Positions 44,267 through 55,871 of a stretch of DNA of 64,000 nucleotides are shown here, piece after piece. The DNA is taken from positions 682,001-746,000 of the forward strand of contig JAAVTG010000614.1 in assembly GCA_011947345.1 (NCBI GenBank). Reading direction: 5' to 3'. The notes beneath the pieces were generated by a model. That model was not told where the DNA came from. It worked only from the letters and a program-made list of their open reading frames with translations, and made no database searches. Position numbers and translations under genes: made by a program. Source of the stretch: Phytophthora quininea. Its lineage: Eukaryota > Oomycota > Peronosporomycetes > Peronosporales > Peronosporaceae. The first letter of the stretch is position 1. Each line of letters begins with the position of its first letter.

Positions 44267-44944
44267 GCTTCTTTGCGCCACACACTACCCGCCCTACCTT
44301 TTGCTTGCAACGCTCTACCGTGCTCTCCCTTGCCGCTACCGAGCTGCACCGATTCTCCACCGATTCTCACTACGAACCCCACCCGGTCTCCAACCCCACG
44401 ACCCTCGAACGTCGCCTTTGCTCGGCCTGATCCAGAGCCATCGACGGCCCAGCAGAAATCCACACCACACCGCCGGTTCCTACTGTCGCCACAGCATGTC
44501 TTGCGAGTGCGCGACGATCCGCAACGACGGTCAGCACGTCCGACGAGTGCCGCATGGCTGCGGAGCGACTGGCCAAGCCTCTCGGAGCACTCCAAGTTGA
44601 CGACCCGACCGGCGACGCCAGCCCGCAGTGTGACCCCGAAGGTCTCGAGTCCCGACCGATAGCGCGTTTCACTCGGAGCGCGGTCCAGCCCCAGAGCATC
44701 GTAAGCAGCCGCTTCACAAGGCGCATACGTGAGCTGGGACCAATTAAACGAGCCGTGATGCGGTTGTGAGCAGGCATGGAGACCGACCGCTGCGCACTGT
44801 TGGCGAGGCCGGTGATCGGCTGTACGAGTTGGTCCGCGGGTGTGAAGCAAGGCGTGCGTGTGTGGAGGTGTGTGGTTTGTGTCGTGTGTGTGTCGTGCGT
44901 GTGTCGCGTTTGGCGAGAAGTGTGGCGGTCGTGCGTGTCGTGCT

Positions 44945-45016
44945 TCTCCTATAGCTCAGTTGGTAGAGCGTGCGGCTGTTAACCTCAAGGTCGCTGGTTC
45001 AAACCCAGCTGGGAGA
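44945..45016 (+). tRNA. tRNA-Asn-GTT: tRNA-Asn(GTT), array copy 10
   Basis: Same gene sequence. Unit carries C5 instead of C4 at about 45438, as do copies 17 and 21. Confidence 0.95.
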
Positions 45017-45695
45017 GCTTCTTTGCGCCACACACTACCCGCCCTACCTTTTGCTTGCAACGCTCTACCGTGCTCTCCCTTGCCGCTACCGAGCTGCACC
45101 GATTCTCCACCGATTCTCACTACGAACCCCACCCGGTCTCCAACCCCACGACCCTCGAACGTCGCCTTTGCTCGGCCTGATCCAGAGCCATCGACGGCCC
45201 AGCAGAAATCCACACCACACCGCCGGTTCCTACTGTCGCCACAGCATGTCTTGCGAGTGCGCGACGATCCGCAACGACGGTCAGCACGTCCGACGAGTGC
45301 CGCATGGCTGCGGAGCGACTGGCCAAGCCTCTCGGAGCACTCCAAGTTGACGACCCGACCGGCGACGCCAGCCCGCAGTGTGACCCCGAAGGTCTCGAGT
45401 CCCGACCGATAGCGCGTTTCACTCGGAGCGCGGTCCAGCCCCCAGAGCATCGTAAGCAGCCGCTTCACAAGGCGCATACGTGAGCTGGGACCAATTAAAC
45501 GAGCCGTGATGCGGTTGTGAGCAGGCATGGAGACCGACCGCTGCGCACTGTTGGCGAGGCCGGTGATCGGCTGTACGAGTTGGTCCGCGGGTGTGAAGCA
45601 AGGCGTGCGTGTGTGGAGGTGTGTGGTTTGTGTCGTGTGTGTGTCGTGCGTGTGTCGCGTTTGGCGAGAAGTGTGGCGGTCGTGCGTGTCGTGCT

Positions 45696-45767
45696 TCTCC
45701 TATAGCTCAGTTGGTAGAGCGTGCGGCTGTTAACCTCAAGGTCGCTGGTTCAAACCCAGCTGGGAGA
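45696..45767 (+). tRNA. tRNA-Asn-GTT: tRNA-Asn(GTT), array copy 11
   Basis: Same gene sequence; consensus unit. Confidence 0.95.
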
Positions 45768-46445
45768 GCTTCTTTGCGCCACACACTACCCGCCCTACCT
45801 TTTGCTTGCAACGCTCTACCGTGCTCTCCCTTGCCGCTACCGAGCTGCACCGATTCTCCACCGATTCTCACTACGAACCCCACCCGGTCTCCAACCCCAC
45901 GACCCTCGAACGTCGCCTTTGCTCGGCCTGATCCAGAGCCATCGACGGCCCAGCAGAAATCCACACCACACCGCCGGTTCCTACTGTCGCCACAGCATGT
46001 CTTGCGAGTGCGCGACGATCCGCAACGACGGTCAGCACGTCCGACGAGTGCCGCATGGCTGCGGAGCGACTGGCCAAGCCTCTCGGAGCACTCCAAGTTG
46101 ACGACCCGACCGGCGACGCCAGCCCGCAGTGTGACCCCGAAGGTCTCGAGTCCCGACCGATAGCGCGTTTCACTCGGAGCGCGGTCCAGCCCCAGAGCAT
46201 CGTAAGCAGCCGCTTCACAAGGCGCATACGTGAGCTGGGACCAATTAAACGAGCCGTGATGCGGTTGTGAGCAGGCATGGAGACCGACCGCTGCGCACTG
46301 TTGGCGAGGCCGGTGATCGGCTGTACGAGTTGGTCCGCGGGTGTGAAGCAAGGCGTGCGTGTGTGGAGGTGTGTGGTTTGTGTCGTGTGTGTGTCGTGCG
46401 TGTGTCGCGTTTGGCGAGAAGTGTGGCGGTCGTGCGTGTCGTGCT

Positions 46446-46517
46446 TCTCCTATAGCTCAGTTGGTAGAGCGTGCGGCTGTTAACCTCAAGGTCGCTGGTT
46501 CAAACCCAGCTGGGAGA
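46446..46517 (+). tRNA. tRNA-Asn-GTT: tRNA-Asn(GTT), array copy 12
   Basis: Same gene sequence. T4 close to the 3' end, as in copies 1 and 18. Confidence 0.95.
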
Positions 46518-47194
46518 GCTTCTTTTGCGCCACACACTACCCGCCCTACCTTTTGCTTGCAACGCTCTACCGTGCTCTCCCTTGCCGCTACCGAGCTGCA
46601 CCGATTCTCCACCGATTCTCACTACGAACCCCACCCGGTCTCCAACCCCACGACCCTCGAACGTCGCCTTTGCTCGGCCTGATCCAGAGCCATCGACGGC
46701 CCAGCAGAAATCCACACCACACCGCCGGTTCCTACTGTCGCCACAGCATGTCTTGCGAGTGCGCGACGATCCGCAACGACGGTCAGCACGTCCGACGAGT
46801 GCCGCATGGCTGCGGAGCGACTGGCCAAGCCTCTCGGAGCACTCCAAGTTGACGACCCGACCGGCGACGCCAGCCCGCAGTGTGACCCCGAAGGTCTCGA
46901 GTCCCGACCGATAGCGCGTTTCACTCGGAGCGCGGTCCAGCCCCAGAGCATCGTAAGCAGCCGCTTCACAAGGCGCATACGTGAGCTGGGACCAATTAAA
47001 CGAGCCGTGATGCGGTTGTGAGCAGGCATGGAGACCGACCGCTGCGCACTGTTGGCGAGGCCGGTGATCGGCTGTACGAGTTGGTCCGCGGGTGTGAAGC
47101 AAGGCGTGCGTGTGTGGAGGTGTGTGGTTTGTGTCGTGTGTGTCGTGCGTGTGTCGCGTTTGGCGAGAAGTGTGGCGGTCGTGCGTGTCGTGCT

Positions 47195-47266
47195 TCTCCT
47201 ATAGCTCAGTTGGTAGAGCGTGCGGCTGTTAACCTCAAGGTCGCTGGTTCAAACCCAGCTGGGAGA
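47195..47266 (+). tRNA. tRNA-Asn-GTT: tRNA-Asn(GTT), array copy 13, no T4 terminator
   Basis: Same gene sequence. Both T-runs (close and distal) have only three T, and no other TTTT is seen in the unit. The 5' flank lacks one GT dinucleotide. Confidence 0.95.
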
Positions 47267-47943
47267 GCTTCTTTGCGCCACACACTACCCGCCCTACCTT
47301 TGCTTGCAACGCTCTACCGTGCTCTCCCTTGCCGCTACCGAGCTGCACCGATTCTCCACCGATTCTCACTACGAACCCCACCCGGTCTCCAACCCCACGA
47401 CCCTCGAACGTCGCCTTTGCTCGGCCTGATCCAGAGCCATCGACGGCCCAGCAGAAATCCACACCACACCGCCGGTTCCTACTGTCGCCACAGCATGTCT
47501 TGCGAGTGCGCGACGATCCGCAACGACGGTCAGCACGTCCGACGAGTGCCGCATGGCTGCGGAGCGACTGGCCAAGCCTCTCGGAGCACTCCAAGTTGAC
47601 GACCCGACCGGCGACGCCAGCCCGCAGTGTGACCCCGAAGGTCTCGAGTCCCGACCGATAGCGCGTTTCACTCGGAGCGCGGTCCAGCCCCAGAGCATCG
47701 TAAGCAGCCGCTTCACAAGGCGCATACGTGAGCTGGGACCAATTAAACGAGCCGTGATGCGGTTGTGAGCAGGCATGGAGACCGACCGCTGCGCACTGTT
47801 GGCGAGGCCGGTGATCGGCTGTACGAGTTGGTCCGCGGGTGTGAAGCAAGGCGTGCGTGTGTGGAGGTGTGTGGTTTGTGTCGTGTGTGTGTCGTGCGTG
47901 TGTCGCGTTTGGCGAGAAGTGTGGCGGTCGTGCGTGTCGTGCT

Positions 47944-48015
47944 TCTCCTATAGCTCAGTTGGTAGAGCGTGCGGCTGTTAACCTCAAGGTCGCTGGTTCA
48001 AACCCAGCTGGGAGA
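47944..48015 (+). tRNA. tRNA-Asn-GTT: tRNA-Asn(GTT), array copy 14
   Basis: Same gene sequence; consensus unit. Confidence 0.95.
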
Positions 48016-48693
48016 GCTTCTTTGCGCCACACACTACCCGCCCTACCTTTTGCTTGCAACGCTCTACCGTGCTCTCCCTTGCCGCTACCGAGCTGCACCG
48101 ATTCTCCACCGATTCTCACTACGAACCCCACCCGGTCTCCAACCCCACGACCCTCGAACGTCGCCTTTGCTCGGCCTGATCCAGAGCCATCGACGGCCCA
48201 GCAGAAATCCACACCACACCGCCGGTTCCTACTGTCGCCACAGCATGTCTTGCGAGTGCGCGACGATCCGCAACGACGGTCAGCACGTCCGACGAGTGCC
48301 GCATGGCTGCGGAGCGACTGGCCAAGCCTCTCGGAGCACTCCAAGTTGACGACCCGACCGGCGACGCCAGCCCGCAGTGTGACCCCGAAGGTCTCGAGTC
48401 CCGACCGATAGCGCGTTTCACTCGGAGCGCGGTCCAGCCCCAGAGCATCGTAAGCAGCCGCTTCACAAGGCGCATACGTGAGCTGGGACCAATTAAACGA
48501 GCCGTGATGCGGTTGTGAGCAGGCATGGAGACCGACCGCTGCGCACTGTTGGCGAGGCCGGTGATCGGCTGTACGAGTTGGTCCGCGGGTGTGAAGCAAG
48601 GCGTGCGTGTGTGGAGGTGTGTGGTTTGTGTCGTGTGTGTGTCGTGCGTGTGTCGCGTTTGGCGAGAAGTGTGGCGGTCGTGCGTGTCGTGCT

Positions 48694-48765
48694 TCTCCTA
48701 TAGCTCAGTTGGTAGAGCGTGCGGCTGTTAACCTCAAGGTCGCTGGTTCAAACCCAGCTGGGAGA
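48694..48765 (+). tRNA. tRNA-Asn-GTT: tRNA-Asn(GTT), array copy 15
   Basis: Same gene sequence; consensus unit. Confidence 0.95.
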
Positions 48766-49443
48766 GCTTCTTTGCGCCACACACTACCCGCCCTACCTTT
48801 TGCTTGCAACGCTCTACCGTGCTCTCCCTTGCCGCTACCGAGCTGCACCGATTCTCCACCGATTCTCACTACGAACCCCACCCGGTCTCCAACCCCACGA
48901 CCCTCGAACGTCGCCTTTGCTCGGCCTGATCCAGAGCCATCGACGGCCCAGCAGAAATCCACACCACACCGCCGGTTCCTACTGTCGCCACAGCATGTCT
49001 TGCGAGTGCGCGACGATCCGCAACGACGGTCAGCACGTCCGACGAGTGCCGCATGGCTGCGGAGCGACTGGCCAAGCCTCTCGGAGCACTCCAAGTTGAC
49101 GACCCGACCGGCGACGCCAGCCCGCAGTGTGACCCCGAAGGTCTCGAGTCCCGACCGATAGCGCGTTTCACTCGGAGCGCGGTCCAGCCCCAGAGCATCG
49201 TAAGCAGCCGCTTCACAAGGCGCATACGTGAGCTGGGACCAATTAAACGAGCCGTGATGCGGTTGTGAGCAGGCATGGAGACCGACCGCTGCGCACTGTT
49301 GGCGAGGCCGGTGATCGGCTGTACGAGTTGGTCCGCGGGTGTGAAGCAAGGCGTGCGTGTGTGGAGGTGTGTGGTTTGTGTCGTGTGTGTGTCGTGCGTG
49401 TGTCGCGTTTGGCGAGAAGTGTGGCGGTCGTGCGTGTCGTGCT

Positions 49444-49515
49444 TCTCCTATAGCTCAGTTGGTAGAGCGTGCGGCTGTTAACCTCAAGGTCGCTGGTTCA
49501 AACCCAGCTGGGAGA
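49444..49515 (+). tRNA. tRNA-Asn-GTT: tRNA-Asn(GTT), array copy 16
   Basis: Same gene sequence; consensus unit. Confidence 0.95.
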
Positions 49516-50193
49516 GCTTCTTTGCGCCACACACTACCCGCCCTACCTTTTGCTTGCAACGCTCTACCGTGCTCTCCCTTGCCGCTACCGAGCTGCACCG
49601 ATTCTCCACCGATTCTCACTACGAACCCCACCCGGTCTCCAACCCCACGACCCTCGAACGTCGCCTTTGCTCGGCCTGATCCAGAGCCATCGACGGCCCA
49701 GCAGAAATCCACACCACACCGCCGGTTCCTACTGTCGCCACAGCATGTCTTGCGAGTGCGCGACGATCCGCAACGACGGTCAGCACGTCCGACGAGTGCC
49801 GCATGGCTGCGGAGCGACTGGCCAAGCCTCTCGGAGCACTCCAAGTTGACGACCCGACCGGCGACGCCAGCCCGCAGTGTGACCCCGAAGGTCTCGAGTC
49901 CCGACCGATAGCGCGTTTCACTCGGAGCGCGGTCCAGCCCCAGAGCATCGTAAGCAGCCGCTTCACAAGGCGCATACGTGAGCTGGGACCAATTAAACGA
50001 GCCGTGATGCGGTTGTGAGCAGGCATGGAGACCGACCGCTGCGCACTGTTGGCGAGGCCGGTGATCGGCTGTACGAGTTGGTCCGCGGGTGTGAAGCAAG
50101 GCGTGCGTGTGTGGAGGTGTGTGGTTTGTGTCGTGTGTGTGTCGTGCGTGTGTCGCGTTTGGCGAGAAGTGTGGCGGTCGTGCGTGTCGTGCT

Positions 50194-50265
50194 TCTCCTA
50201 TAGCTCAGTTGGTAGAGCGTGCGGCTGTTAACCTCAAGGTCGCTGGTTCAAACCCAGCTGGGAGA
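50194..50265 (+). tRNA. tRNA-Asn-GTT: tRNA-Asn(GTT), array copy 17
   Basis: Same gene sequence. Unit has the C5 variant. Confidence 0.95.
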
Positions 50266-50944
50266 GCTTCTTTGCGCCACACACTACCCGCCCTACCTTT
50301 TGCTTGCAACGCTCTACCGTGCTCTCCCTTGCCGCTACCGAGCTGCACCGATTCTCCACCGATTCTCACTACGAACCCCACCCGGTCTCCAACCCCACGA
50401 CCCTCGAACGTCGCCTTTGCTCGGCCTGATCCAGAGCCATCGACGGCCCAGCAGAAATCCACACCACACCGCCGGTTCCTACTGTCGCCACAGCATGTCT
50501 TGCGAGTGCGCGACGATCCGCAACGACGGTCAGCACGTCCGACGAGTGCCGCATGGCTGCGGAGCGACTGGCCAAGCCTCTCGGAGCACTCCAAGTTGAC
50601 GACCCGACCGGCGACGCCAGCCCGCAGTGTGACCCCGAAGGTCTCGAGTCCCGACCGATAGCGCGTTTCACTCGGAGCGCGGTCCAGCCCCCAGAGCATC
50701 GTAAGCAGCCGCTTCACAAGGCGCATACGTGAGCTGGGACCAATTAAACGAGCCGTGATGCGGTTGTGAGCAGGCATGGAGACCGACCGCTGCGCACTGT
50801 TGGCGAGGCCGGTGATCGGCTGTACGAGTTGGTCCGCGGGTGTGAAGCAAGGCGTGCGTGTGTGGAGGTGTGTGGTTTGTGTCGTGTGTGTGTCGTGCGT
50901 GTGTCGCGTTTGGCGAGAAGTGTGGCGGTCGTGCGTGTCGTGCT

Positions 50945-51016
50945 TCTCCTATAGCTCAGTTGGTAGAGCGTGCGGCTGTTAACCTCAAGGTCGCTGGTTC
51001 AAACCCAGCTGGGAGA
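50945..51016 (+). tRNA. tRNA-Asn-GTT: tRNA-Asn(GTT), array copy 18
   Basis: Same gene sequence. T4 close to the 3' end; long unit with the TAC deletion seen in copy 7. Confidence 0.95.
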
Positions 51017-51703
51017 GCTTCTTTTGCGCCACACACTACCCGCCCTACCTTTTGCTTGCAACGCTCTACCGTGCTCTCCCTTGCCGCTACCGAGCTGCAC
51101 CGATTCTCCACCGATTCTCCACCGATTCTCACGAACCCCACCCGGTCTCCAACCCCACGACCCTCGAACGTCGCCTTTGCTCGGCCTGATCCAGAGCCAT
51201 CGACGGCCCAGCAGAAATCCACACCACACCGCCGGTTCCTACTGTCGCCACAGCATGTCTTGCGAGTGCGCGACGATCCGCAACGACGGTCAGCACGTCC
51301 GACGAGTGCCGCATGGCTGCGGAGCGACTGGCCAAGCCTCTCGGAGCACTCCAAGTTGACGACCCGACCGGCGACGCCAGCCCGCAGTGTGACCCCGAAG
51401 GTCTCGAGTCCCGACCGATAGCGCGTTTCACTCGGAGCGCGGTCCAGCCCCAGAGCATCGTAAGCAGCCGCTTCACAAGGCGCATACGTGAGCTGGGACC
51501 AATTAAACGAGCCGTGATGCGGTTGTGAGCAGGCATGGAGACCGACCGCTGCGCACTGTTGGCGAGGCCGGTGATCGGCTGTACGAGTTGGTCCGCGGGT
51601 GTGAAGCAAGGCGTGCGTGTGTGGAGGTGTGTGGTTTGTGTCGTGTGTGTGTCGTGCGTGTGTCGCGTTTGGCGAGAAGTGTGGCGGTCGTGCGTGTCGT
51701 GCT

Positions 51704-51775
51704 TCTCCTATAGCTCAGTTGGTAGAGCGTGCGGCTGTTAACCTCAAGGTCGCTGGTTCAAACCCAGCTGGGAGA
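51704..51775 (+). tRNA. tRNA-Asn-GTT: tRNA-Asn(GTT), array copy 19
   Basis: Same gene sequence. Long unit type. Confidence 0.95.
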
Positions 51776-52462
51776 GCTTCTTTGCGCCACACACTACCCG
51801 CCCTACCTTTTGCTTGCAACGCTCTACCGTGCTCTCCCTTGCCGCTACCGAGCTGCACCGATTCTCCACCGATTCTCCACCGATTCTCACTACGAACCCC
51901 ACCCGGTCTCCAACCCCACGACCCTCGAACGTCGCCTTTGCTCGGCCTGATCCAGAGCCATCGACGGCCCAGCAGAAATCCACACCACACCGCCGGTTCC
52001 TACTGTCGCCACAGCATGTCTTGCGAGTGCGCGACGATCCGCAACGACGGTCAGCACGTCCGACGAGTGCCGCATGGCTGCGGAGCGACTGGCCAAGCCT
52101 CTCGGAGCACTCCAAGTTGACGACCCGACCGGCGACGCCAGCCCGCAGTGTGACCCCGAAGGTCTCGAGTCCCGACCGATAGCGCGTTTCACTCGGAGCG
52201 CGGTCCAGCCCCAGAGCATCGTAAGCAGCCGCTTCACAAGGCGCATACGTGAGCTGGGACCAATTAAACGAGCCGTGATGCGGTTGTGAGCAGGCATGGA
52301 GACCGACCGCTGCGCACTGTTGGCGAGGCCGGTGATCGGCTGTACGAGTTGGTCCGCGGGTGTGAAGCAAGGCGTGCGTGTGTGGAGGTGTGTGGTTTGT
52401 GTCGTGTGTGTCGTGCGTGTGTCGCGTTTGGCGAGAAGTGTGGCGGTCGTGCGTGTCGTGCT

Positions 52463-52534
52463 TCTCCTATAGCTCAGTTGGTAGAGCGTGCGGCTGTTAA
52501 CCTCAAGGTCGCTGGTTCAAACCCAGCTGGGAGA
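52463..52534 (+). tRNA. tRNA-Asn-GTT: tRNA-Asn(GTT), array copy 20
   Basis: Same gene sequence. Long unit; 5' flank lacks one GT dinucleotide, as in copy 13. Confidence 0.95.
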
Positions 52535-53223
52535 GCTTCTTTGCGCCACACACTACCCGCCCTACCTTTTGCTTGCAACGCTCTACCGTGCTCTCCCTTG
52601 CCGCTACCGAGCTGCACCGATTCTCCACCGATTCTCCACCGATTCTCACTACGAACCCCACCCGGTCTCCAACCCCACGACCCTCGAACGTCGCCTTTGC
52701 TCGGCCTGATCCAGAGCCATCGACGGCCCAGCAGAAATCCACACCACACCGCCGGTTCCTACTGTCGCCACAGCATGTCTTGCGAGTGCGCGACGATCCG
52801 CAACGACGGTCAGCACGTCCGACGAGTGCCGCATGGCTGCGGAGCGACTGGCCAAGCCTCTCGGAGCACTCCAAGTTGACGACCCGACCGGCGACGCCAG
52901 CCCGCAGTGTGACCCCGAAGGTCTCGAGTCCCGACCGATAGCGCGTTTCACTCGGAGCGCGGTCCAGCCCCAGAGCATCGTAAGCAGCCGCTTCACAAGG
53001 CGCATACGTGAGCTGGGACCAATTAAACGAGCCGTGATGCGGTTGTGAGCAGGCATGGAGACCGACCGCTGCGCACTGTTGGCGAGGCCGGTGATCGGCT
53101 GTACGAGTTGGTCCGCGGGTGTGAAGCAAGGCGTGCGTGTGTGGAGGTGTGTGGTTTGTGTCGTGTGTGTGTCGTGCGTGTGTCGCGTTTGGCGAGAAGT
53201 GTGGCGGTCGTGCGTGTCGTGCT

Positions 53224-53295
53224 TCTCCTATAGCTCAGTTGGTAGAGCGTGCGGCTGTTAACCTCAAGGTCGCTGGTTCAAACCCAGCTGGGAGA
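53224..53295 (+). tRNA. tRNA-Asn-GTT: tRNA-Asn(GTT), array copy 21
   Basis: Same gene sequence; last full unit. Carries private changes (one C lost near 53358, GGTCAACACG near 53570) and the C5 variant. Confidence 0.95.
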
Positions 53296-54067
53296 GCTTC
53301 TTTGCGCCACACACTACCCGCCCTACCTTTTGCTTGCAACGCTCTACCGTGCTCTCCTTGCCGCTACCGAGCTGCACCGATTCTCCACCGATTCTCCACC
53401 GATTCTCACTACGAACCCCACCCGGTCTCCAACCCCACGACCCTCGAACGTCGCCTTTGCTCGGCCTGATCCAGAGCCATCGACGGCCCAGCAGAAATCC
53501 ACACCACACCGCCGGTTCCTACTGTCGCCACAGCATGTCTTGCGAGTGCGCGACGATCCGCAACGACGGTCAACACGTCCGACGAGTGCCGCATGGCTGC
53601 GGAGCGACTGGCCAAGCCTCTCGGAGCACTCCAAGTTGACGACCCGACCGGCGACGCCAGCCCGCAGTGTGACCCCGAAGGTCTCGAGTCCCGACCGATA
53701 GCGCGTTTCACTCGGAGCGCGGTCCAGCCCCCAGAGCATCGTAAGCAGCCGCTTCACAAGGCGCATACGTGAGCTGGGACCAATTAAACGAGCCGTGATG
53801 CGGTTGTGAGCAGGCATGGAGACCGACCGCTGCGCACTGTTGGCGAGGCCGGTGATCGGCTGTACGAGTTGGTCCGCGGGTGTGAAGCAAGGCGTGCGTG
53901 TGGAGGTGTGTGGTTTGTGTCGTGTGTGTGTCGTGCGTGGGTCGCGTTTCGGGAGGTTGATGCCATTTGGCATTTGAATTCCTTTCCGTCTACTTATCCA
54001 GACTAGTTCTAAATATAGACTATATTTTCTATTTTGGTCAGTTCACATCTTGCGCTTCGGAACCCTG

Positions 54068-55826
54068 ATGACCACCTCGGACGCTAAGGCGCAGCGTCAG
54101 CTAGCTCGCCGAGCAAAGATCCGCTCTGCGTTGCAGCGCTTTGGCTTCCAGAAGCTGCGTGGGTCACAGGGTTCGGCGCTACGTCGTGTGCTCTCGGGCA
54201 AAGATACTCTGGTGCTGATGCCCACCGGCGGCGGCAAGTCGCTGTGCTACCAACTGCCGGCGCTGCTGCTGCCAGGTCTGGTAGTGGTGGTGAGTCCACT
54301 ATTGGCACTCATGCAGGACCAGGTGGAGGCGCTGCGCAGGAAGAAAATTGGTGTGGAGATGCTGTCGTCGCTGGTGACGCAGAAGCAGCGAGAGGCCATT
54401 ACGATTAGGCTGTTGCAACAGTACAATGGCAGCAGTAACATTAGAGACAGCGAACGCATCGAAATGCTCTACACAACACCAGAGACGCTGCTAGCGGAGT
54501 CGATGCAGAAGTTGCTACAGCAGTTGCAACTACGAAAGGTCTCGCTCTCTTTGCGGTTGACGAGGCCCATTGCATCAGCTCTTGGGGTCATGATTTCCGC
54601 CCAGCGTATCGAGGCCTGGGGATGTTGAGACGCTCGTTTCCTAAAGTCCCAGTCATTGCACTAACTGCAACAGCTACGGAGCGAGTACGGGATGATATCA
54701 CCAACCAGCTTCACTTTGCGGCCGATGGTTCCGATGTGCTGTTGGCCGACTTCAACCGCGCAAACATTTCGTACACAGTGCACGACAAAGAGCAACTCGC
54801 TGATCCGGTCGGTGCGTTGTGTCGGTACATCAAGAAATACCATACTGCTGCCTGTGGAGTCGTGTACGTGCACAAGCGCAGCGACACCGATGACCTCGTG
54901 ACTTCAATGCGGAAAAAGGAGCCAACATTGCAAGTCGCAGCTTTCCATGCCAAAATCCCTCAGCAAGAGCGCGAAGAAACACTGCAGCGGTGGCTGAACG
55001 GGGACATCAAGATTGTTTGTGCGACGATCGCGTTCGGGATGGGGATCGACCACCCGCACGTCCGCTTTGTCGTGCACTGGAACATCCCGAAGACACTAGA
55101 AAACTTTTACCAAGAATCGGGTCGCGCTGGTCGAGACGGAGAGCCGAGTCAGAGTATTATGCTCTATTCGTCTCGTGACTACGATCTCTTCCGCTTCTTG
55201 GCGGAGAAATCCGCTACCAAGCCGGCAGAAGGGAAAACTGATAAAAGTGCACACGCCTCGAAGCTGCTGGAACATGTGAAGACGTTCGCAACTAAGAAAG
55301 AGTGTCGACGGCAAACGTTGTTGCGATACTTTGGACAGAAGACAGCAGTGGCTGACTGCGAGGGAACCTGCAACGTGTGCAACCCTCGACTGAATGTGTT
55401 TCGCTTTGAAGAGAAGCCGCTGATCGACAAGCGAACCGAAGGCTTCTGCCGACAGTCAATGAAGTCGATTCGGACTCGGGACTTGTTCACGGAGAAGAAG
55501 ATGCGCACAGGCGAGGCTCGACGCAACAATTTAATCTACGGACAGAGAGGATCGTATGCACCAGAAGAAACCAAGTCGGTCGTGGTTCGAGGTGGTGGCA
55601 AGCGAGCACTTGCAGCGGATGGCTTTGTCGCTGTGAACGGCAACATGGGCTCGGACGAAGAAGTGTTCGACGACGACGACGAAGTTTCTGCGATCTCGCA
55701 GGTCATTCAAGGCAGAAAGAGTTTGATGACACTTTGGCGGCGCTGGAGCGAGCCGAAAAGCTTCCAGTGGCGTTTGCGATCGCAAACGCCGACGCTAATG
55801 GGAGTAGCTCGGTTCAACTTCAGTAA
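54068..55826 (+). CDS. RecQ-family DNA helicase
   Basis: An ATP-dependent 3'-5' DNA helicase that unwinds recombination and replication intermediates in the nucleus. Motifs: 0/I QxxALRRVLSGKDTLVLMPTGGGKSLCYQLPAL (shown in part: PTGGGKSLCYQLPAL near 54220), Ia SPLLALMQDQ, II DEAHCISSWGHDFRP near 54555, III ALTATAT, V/VI IVCATIAFGMGIDHPHVR and QESGRAGRDG. A RecQ zinc-binding Cys cluster follows (ECRRQTLLRYFG ... CEGTCNVC, 55300-55380). The start is the first ATG (MTTSDAKAQRQ). One-base shifts near 54545 and 55715 are bridged by homology; the better C-terminus (LAALERAEKLPVAFA) ends at TAA 55824-55826. With about 585 residues and no HRDC domain seen, it resembles the short RecQ1/RecQ5-core type. 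It starts 118 bp after the tRNA array. Confidence 0.92.
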
Positions 55827-55871
55827 ATTCCAAAAGTGGATGCAAATCATTTTCGTCAGTTAGCGTTTGAC

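Larger units (their letters stand above)
37968..53949 (+). repeat. Tandem array: 21 full ~750-bp units with tRNA-Asn, plus a partial 22nd
   Basis: Head-to-tail units of 749-761 bp, nearly identical throughout their length, each with one tRNA-Asn(GTT) gene on the plus strand. The first unit opens at TAAACGAGCC (37968). The last repeat copy stops at GTCGCGTTT (53949), shortly before its tRNA would begin. Unit lengths vary mainly by an 11-bp step (one or two copies of TTCTCCACCGA) and a few one- to three-base indels. The flanks in the unit are GC-rich and, apart from the tRNA, show no gene. Confidence 0.96.

Noticed and set aside
38222..53890. Repeated ~200-codon minus-strand ORFs and several plus-strand ORFs in every array unit
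   Set aside because: The frames change with 1-, 2-, 3- and 11-bp indels between units, and their ends (GFEPATLRLTAARSTN) are only the antisense of the tRNA, a known source of false proteins.
37968..53949. CRISPR-like or rDNA/5S array
   Set aside because: Units are ~750 bp and wholly repeated with no variable spacers, and no 5S or rRNA sequence is visible; the only RNA gene is tRNA-Asn.
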